Shown here piece after piece: positions 53,544 to 64,000 of a DNA stretch of 64,000 nt. The translations under genes and the position numbers were made by a program. The notes below the pieces were generated by a model. That model did not search any database and was not told the DNA's origin. It was given only the letters and a program-made list of their open reading frames with translations. How positions within the stretch are numbered: position 1 is the stretch's first letter; every line of letters starts with the position of its first letter. The DNA is from Quillaja saponaria. Its lineage: Eukaryota > Streptophyta > Magnoliopsida > Fabales > Quillajaceae. The stretch lies in assembly GCA_029379385.1 (NCBI GenBank), contig CM055608.1, positions 30,626,350 to 30,690,349 of the forward strand, in the 5' to 3' direction.

Positions 53544-54280
53544 TCTGAAAGCACAAAATGATAAGTTATTACAAGAAACATTAAAAGAAAATTTGTTTCA
53601 GAATTTTCAGTAATAAAAGGCATTGTTTTACTGATTGATATTCTTCCAAAAATCAAACTCCTTCACTTTTTAATAGTATAGTGATATAGTGATGAACCCA
53701 GATATATAGAACAAACCCCATAAGATCTAAATCTACCGATTAACAATAATAATTAAAAAAAAGAAGGAAAAAAAGCATGCTTTACTCTAACTTATGATAG
53801 CCAAAAAGCCAAGTCTCAAAATCAAATGTTGTAACAAATAGTGTCTTCCATATGAGACTAACTAGATATATCTAAGAAAAAAGACACCCTAAAGTTTCAA
53901 AATATAATTAGAACAAATTATCGTAAACATTTACAGCTGGGTCGTGGTCAATTTACAATAAAAATAACATCAGTGTCGAGAAAATTACCATCACCGAGCA
54001 AAAGAAGACAAATTGGATGAGGAGACATATCACTTGCAGAGTTTTGAGTGAGGAACCGAGCCCCCCATTTTCCTAAAACAAAAAGAATCTTTTCTTGGAG
54101 ACGAAGTAGGAAATAAGAGTAAAGGAAGGAGGAGGGAGCGAAAAGCATCACGGACAAGGAGAGGACTCACAAATTCAAAGAACAGTCGCACGTGCGCGGA
54201 CTCTGTTTTCCTCACAAATGCTGCCAATCCCAATTTCTATTATTATTTTATTTTCCTTATATTCATCACACGTGTGAAAA
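53544..54280 (-). promoter_or_regulatory. ERS1 leader intron and promoter with two G-boxes
   Basis: A CTTTCAG acceptor on the minus strand at 53545 places the coding exon after a 5' UTR intron. A GTGAGT donor at 54170, after a short leader exon, is the best partner. CACGTG G-boxes lie at 54189-54194 and 54269-54274, the second inside the palindrome CACACGTGTG. These would be bound by bHLH or bZIP factors (family knowledge). The transcription start is not fixed. Confidence 0.5.
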
Positions 54281-54566
54281 ATACAAGTTGTTGGTGAATA
54301 TTTATTTAATAATATAGCTGAATGGAGAAAAGCCAGAAACTTCCCAAAAAGTAAATTGAAAAAAAAAAACAAAAATTGATTTATAATAATCCACTATGAT
54401 ATCTAAATTGAAGTTTTTTAAATTCCTCATATTAGTTTCCAAAGTCTTTTATGATGTCAATTCATCCTCATCAGAGAGAGAGAAAAATAAACAAATAAAA
54501 CAGTGTACTAAAAAAAACAGGGTAAAGGGAACGTACTTGACAAAATTGCAGATACATTGCATCTGA

Positions 54567-54917
54567 ATGTCCAAAAAAGAAGATGGAGGGGCATATTCAA
54601 TGCATTTAGATAATGGCGAACCTGTTCCACTCGATCAAGTGGTCATTGTCTATGCTGCGATTATGTTTTTTTCTTTTGGTCTTTTCACAAATAGAAGAGA
54701 ATTGTTTTGGCAACATCATCTTCGCGATTTCAATTTAATGAAAAACAAAACAATAAGCTACTTACGTAATACTAGTCATGAATCCGACCATGTACGGTCA
54801 CTTTGCAGTACTTACCATTTCATTGTACACAAAAACTTGGGGTATGTGTTTTCAATATTTGCTTGTTTTAAATGGACAAAAAATTTAACTTTATTATTAT
54901 TATTTTATTTAAATTGA
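54567..54917 (+). CDS. Possible small ORF, 116 aa, unrecognised
   Basis: Open frame of 116 residues starting MSKKEDGGAYSMHLDNGE, with a hydrophobic part VVIVYAAIMFFSFGLF. I do not recognise it. The first 35 residues have a coding-like composition, but the end runs into AT-rich DNA next to the inverted-repeat element and no splice partners or homologous domain were seen. It may be chance, a transposon relic, or the remains of a gene. Confidence 0.15.
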   Translation: MSKKEDGGAYSMHLDNGEPVPLDQVVIVYAAIMFFSFGLFTNRRELFWQHHLRDFNLMKNKTISYLRNTSHESDHVRSLCSTYHFIVHKNLGYVFSIFACFKWTKNLTLLLLFYLN

Positions 54918-54924
54918 AAAAGAA

Positions 54925-55565
54925 TGGATTTATAATAATTTAATTTATAGATTTACAAAATTCAAATTTTAAGATTCTCAATGCAATTTTCTCTCTCCTA
55001 ACCTCTCTCTTCCTCCCCAAATCAACACTCATTTTTCCTTCTCTCTGTAACTCCACTTTTATCCGTCCAATTCCTTCTCACTTTCTCCCCAATTTGTTTT
55101 CAAGTGCATTATACTAATAATTTTGAACTGCGTCTTGGATATTTTTGAATTATGCAAAAGATAGAAAAATTAAAACAATTTACTGTCATGAGGAAATGAA
55201 GAAAAAAGTAATACATAAAACGAAAATGAAAATCACCTATACATGACCTTTATTTTTGTTTTCTCTGAATACAACTATAAGGGCTCCAATTATGGAAGAA
55301 GCCTTATTTTTTTTTTATATAGAGCTAAACTCGTTTGATTAATTCTTACATTAAAAATTTACACCAAGCTATAGTAACCACACATTGAACAGTAGACAAA
55401 AGAAAGTGCAGGGGTTAATGATGGAGGGATGAAAATGAAGGTATGGAGAGAGAAGGATAAATGAGTGTTGGATTTTAGGATGGGGAGAGAGATTAGGAGA
55501 GAAAAAAATTTCTTTGCAATTCTGAAATTTGTAAATTTTAAATTAAATCACTATAACATCCTTTT
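54925..55565. mobile_element. Inverted-repeat (foldback or MITE-type) element with long terminal arms
   Basis: The left part (about 54925-55095) is the imperfect reverse complement of the right part (about 55400-55565). Shared words include TTTCTCTCTCCTAA, CAACACTCATTT, CCTTCTCTCT and the outer TTTAATTTA-ATTTACAAA. Arms of about 150 bp flank a 300-bp AT-rich centre with no coding sequence. The long arms fit a Mutator-like or foldback element, but I found no clear target duplication. Confidence 0.6.
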
Positions 55566-57075
55566 TATTATTTTAATTGTGAATAAAAAGATAAAATTGT
55601 GTTTTTTTTTTTTTTAAAAAAAAAAAAGAAGTAAACATCGATAATATACTGTATATTAGTATTTCCTTTTATATATATCAAACCCTTGCATTCTCCATGT
55701 AATTAGGAACCTAATTACTTCTCATTTGGGCAATATCAATTCTATCTACCAGCAAAAATAGTCCATGTAATTAGGAACCTATATCTACCAAACCAGCAAA
55801 AATAGTTTGAGAAACTGAGCTGATCCTTTTTAATTAAAAGATGGTGCCTTTTGGAGAAAAAAGCCCTTTCAAGCATATTTTACACTGCAGTCCCAACCAT
55901 CCAAGAAGCCGACCCTCCTGAAAAAATTACATGGGTCCCCCATTAGAAACCCGGCTAGGCTGAACACCACAAACAAATTTTATTTTTTTACAAGAATTGG
56001 TGATTAACTTCTTTTTGTGTCTTTTTATTTATTAAGGCACTGAGCCTAGACCTGAAGGTTAGGAGAATACTCATTATGAGTTTGAAGTCCAAGATTTGGT
56101 AATTGATTTGCATGAATGTTCCATTCCCATTCATTCCATTCTTACAAAAGAATTGCAGAAAACAAATTTTTTTCTCAACAAAAAGCTCACTTTCTAGCCA
56201 TAGTTGTTGCTGTGAAGGTAATAAAACCAGAGTATGATACAAGAATACCACCAAACACCAATACCATTTGCACATTGTGAGATAGTGGTAGATATAAGAT
56301 AACTTTCATGAGGACAAATCAAACTCGGTCTGAAGGCCTAGCTTACTGCATCGGTTGGTAGACTGTCAATGCCACAGTCCAATCAAAACCTAAGCTCCAT
56401 TCCATGATCTCCAGAAATTGACTGTGCAGTTTGGTGCCTGGAGAGTTGGAGTTATCCTTAACCTTATTTGACTCATGTTAGCTAGCTGATCAATTGAAAA
56501 CAAGGTTCCATGAATCTATTTTGTGACGTAATTAATAGTATTTCCATTGACAATCACGAGCTACGATAAAAACATTAATCAAATGGAGCCTATATAAACT
56601 TTGTTAATTTATGCATGTGTTATGCAAATGAATGCCTTACAGTTTGGTAAGAGTCATAAAGATGGCTACCCAATTAAAGTTTTATGGTACTAATTTTTAC
56701 TGTATGGCATTCCAAGAATGCTATTTGTTTGTTTGGAGGAGCTGTTCGATTCTACCTCTGCTTCATGAACCAACAGTACCTATCTAGCTATACAGCTTAT
56801 TAAGGGAGAATTATTTATAAGATCACAATTACTTAAAGAATATTTTATATAAAGAGCGAATATTTAGATATAGGGTGGAACTATTTCTACAGTGAAAACT
56901 TTCTCACATAGATAGGAATATTTAGTTCTGCCCTTTATAATGCTCATTGGGATGGAGAACCTCAATAGTTACCATGGGAAGAAGTCATAGAACCATATGC
57001 TCATTAGCATAATGCACCAAGTAAATATAAAGGATCACTAATTTTCACTTAGACTGGCCCTCCTCATTCTTTCTG
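55566..57075. other. Intergenic region upstream of the EXORDIUM-like gene
   Basis: No gene. Contains a T/A homopolymer block (55600-55627) and an imperfect direct duplication near 55696-55810 built on CCATGTAATTAGGAACCTA and CCAGCAAAAATAGT. Frame 55988-56275 on the minus strand has no family features. Confidence 0.5.
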
Positions 57076-57083
57076 TATAAAAG
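57076..57083 (+). promoter_or_regulatory. TATA box of the EXORDIUM-like gene
   Basis: TATAAAAG lies 79 bases upstream of the ATG at 57155, a normal distance for a plant TATA box with a leader of about 45 bases. Confidence 0.65.
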
Positions 57084-57154
57084 AAACCTCTGAGTTTAGA
57101 CCCGTAATATACAGAGACTCATTATCTCATAGAACAAATTTCAGTTTAGGATCG

Positions 57155-58135
57155 ATGGCCATCATAATATGGAAGACATTGATACTTCCTCTGATCTTTG
57201 CCTTGGCCCTAGCTCCATGTTCAATTGCTTTAGGCCACCAAAACCAAAGCCAAAGCCAAAGCCAACCTTCTTTAGCCACCACATCGGCTATACCCAAGTA
57301 CCATGGAGGCCCCCTCCTGACAGGACCAAGGGGTATCAATATCTACCTTATATGGTATGGAGGCTTCTTTCATAAAGATACAGCTTCCATAACTAATTTT
57401 TTTGCTTCCTTTAATCCTTCCAATTATTCCCATCCTTACCCAGAACCTACCGTGTCAGCATGGTGGAAAACCTTCCCGTCATACAAAGACAAGGCTGGTA
57501 ATTCTGTTTCCAGCACTGTCAAACTTGTAAAACAAGTAGGTGATGCACATTCTTTAGGAAAGAACATCAAGCGAGCCCAGATTGCCAACCTAATCAAAAA
57601 CAAGATTGAAACCAACATATTTCCACTAGATTCTAATGGCATATATCTGGTTTTAACTGCAAAAGATGTCGTGGTTGAGCGTTTGTGCATGGGATCGTGT
57701 GGATTCCATGATAGCATCTTGGTGTCTGCAAAAAGACTTGTATATGCACATGTAGGAAACTCCTTGCAGCAGTGCCCAGGTCTTTGTGCATGGCCTTATG
57801 CCAATTCAGCAAATGGTCCCCCAGGCCAAGCACTTGTGGCACCTAATGGTGTTGATGCAGATGGTATGGTCATGAACATAGCAACTGTTCTAGCAGGAGC
57901 TGCCACTAACCCTTATAAGACTGCATATTTCCAAGGCGATGCCTTGGCACCTCTAGAAGCAGTCACAGCTTGCCCGGGGATTTTTGGTGCTGGTGCTTAT
58001 CCAGGATATCCTGGGAGCTTGTTAGTGGATAAAGTTAGCAAGGCTAGCTATAATGCATATGGTATTAATCACAGCAAATTCCTTCTTCCTGCGACATGGG
58101 ACATAAAGAGCTTGAACTGCAAGGTTGTTGGTTAA
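57155..58135 (+). CDS. EXORDIUM-like (PHI-1 family) secreted protein
   Basis: Single-exon gene of 326 residues, the family's usual length and structure. A signal peptide (about 1-25, ILPLIFALALAPCSIA) precedes a low-complexity Gln/Ser stretch. The conserved domain then runs to the C terminus: YHGGPLLTG, INIYLIWYGGF, VSAWWKTF, GIYLVLTAKDVVVE, CGFHDS, PGLCAWPYA, GPPGQALVAPNGVDADGM, ATNPYKTAYFQG and GIFGAGAYPGYPG. These are the hallmarks of EXORDIUM/PHI-1 proteins, apoplastic proteins linked to brassinosteroid- or phosphate-responsive growth (family knowledge); their biochemical activity is unknown. Several cysteines in the second half suggest disulphides. Which member of the family it is cannot be told from the sequence alone. 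Confidence 0.95.
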   Translation: MAIIIWKTLILPLIFALALAPCSIALGHQNQSQSQSQPSLATTSAIPKYHGGPLLTGPRGINIYLIWYGGFFHKDTASITNFFASFNPSNYSHPYPEPTVSAWWKTFPSYKDKAGNSVSSTVKLVKQVGDAHSLGKNIKRAQIANLIKNKIETNIFPLDSNGIYLVLTAKDVVVERLCMGSCGFHDSILVSAKRLVYAHVGNSLQQCPGLCAWPYANSANGPPGQALVAPNGVDADGMVMNIATVLAGAATNPYKTAYFQGDALAPLEAVTACPGIFGAGAYPGYPGSLLVDKVSKASYNAYGINHSKFLLPATWDIKSLNCKVVG

Positions 58136-58139
58136 TATT

Positions 58140-58856
58140 AGTTAGAAAGAAGACAACTAGGTAGAGATTACAGCTGCGTCAAATTAGACGCATCGCTGAA
58201 GTTTTATAAGCATCATACTTGAATTAATTAAACATGGTCTATATCCACATATACGCCCTATTGTAATAAATTCAAAGAAAATTGCCTATTAGAACACCAT
58301 AGAATTGAATTACAGATGAGCAAAGCCATATATTGAATCATATCTTCCTAAAATTAAAGACCAGTATAGGTCAGAAGTGCATGTCTTTTCTTCCATTGCC
58401 TCTCAAATTTATTGCTTAGAAGATTTAGAAAGACACAAAACTGAATGTTATCCATTACAGAAAGCGGCCTACTCCTAAGCCAAGTGGTGGATAAACTAAC
58501 TTGTTGAAGGCTATCTTTGTCTATAAGTTCTGATCAAAATGATGGGTAGAATATGAATATGCTTTGTAAACCTACATAAGTAATTCAACAGAACCCCATC
58601 AAAACCCAGTACTCTGTGGAAGAATATCATAATAACAGAGCCGACGTCTGGCCAGACAAGAAAATTATCTTATATTCGTTGGTAAATTTCTGCAATACAT
58701 TGTCTCACTAAGAATGGGCAGGCTCTCACCTCAAGCATATCAATTCAGTTAGAAAATAAAATGTTACCAGTTTTGGCTCTTTATTTCCCAGTCCAACTGG
58801 TGCGAAGAAATGGTTCAAAATTAGATCTTCAAGGCAGTTGATGAATATGATCTTTG
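58140..58856. other. Convergent 3' flanks of the EXORDIUM-like and fumarase genes
   Basis: No gene is recognised. The two genes end toward each other here, so the stretch should hold both 3' UTRs. Confidence 0.5.

Positions 58857-64000
<5,144 letters not shown>

Overview
The window is nuclear DNA from a dicot-type flowering plant. Evidence: interrupted genes with GT-AG introns, AT-rich intergenic DNA full of TA and homopolymer runs, a Ty1/Copia LTR retrotransposon, hAT-like elements, and plant-only genes (an ethylene receptor, an ERF transcription factor, a plastid ppGpp hydrolase, a pollen-type polygalacturonase). I do not name a species.

Layout. 2.8-10 kb: a small intronless His-rich protein of unknown function, a five-exon exopolygalacturonase-like GH28 gene, and a USP-pseudokinase gene that appears frameshifted. 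13.1-20.5 kb: a full 24-exon RSH1 gene (plastid ppGpp metabolism) with an upstream ORF and two very long homopolymer runs in its introns. 21.5-23.1 kb (minus): an unrecognised acidic protein with two membrane segments and an internal duplication. 24.5-27.9 kb (minus): two tandem paralogues for secreted proline-rich/Ole e 1-like proteins; one has an intron and a repeat block, the other has neither. 28.2-38.3 kb: transposon-rich DNA with a short hAT-like MITE and a second hAT-like element split by a degenerate Copia element (clear LTRs, 5-bp target duplication, primer-binding site). 38.3-43.2 kb: AT-rich intergenic DNA. 43.5-44.6 kb: a group VII ERF with the Cys2 oxygen degron. 46.5-48.9 kb: ribosomal protein eL19 behind a site II/telo-box promoter. 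49.9-54.2 kb (minus): the ethylene receptor ERS1. 54.9-55.6 kb: a long inverted-repeat element. 57.2-58.1 kb: an EXORDIUM-like secreted protein. 58.9-64.0 kb (minus): the 3' 15 exons of fumarase, cut by the window edge.

The genes are independent plant loci and form no operon-like system. ERS1 and the ERF-VII both belong to ethylene/hypoxia signalling but are 5 kb apart with a ribosomal gene between them, so I infer no functional cluster. I saw no convincing undescribed multi-gene system. The best leads are the degenerate USP-pseudokinase, the unknown acidic membrane protein, the unknown small His-rich gene, the RSH1 leader, and the nested transposons. Exon limits were read by eye from splice consensus, frame continuity and family knowledge; no alignments were run.
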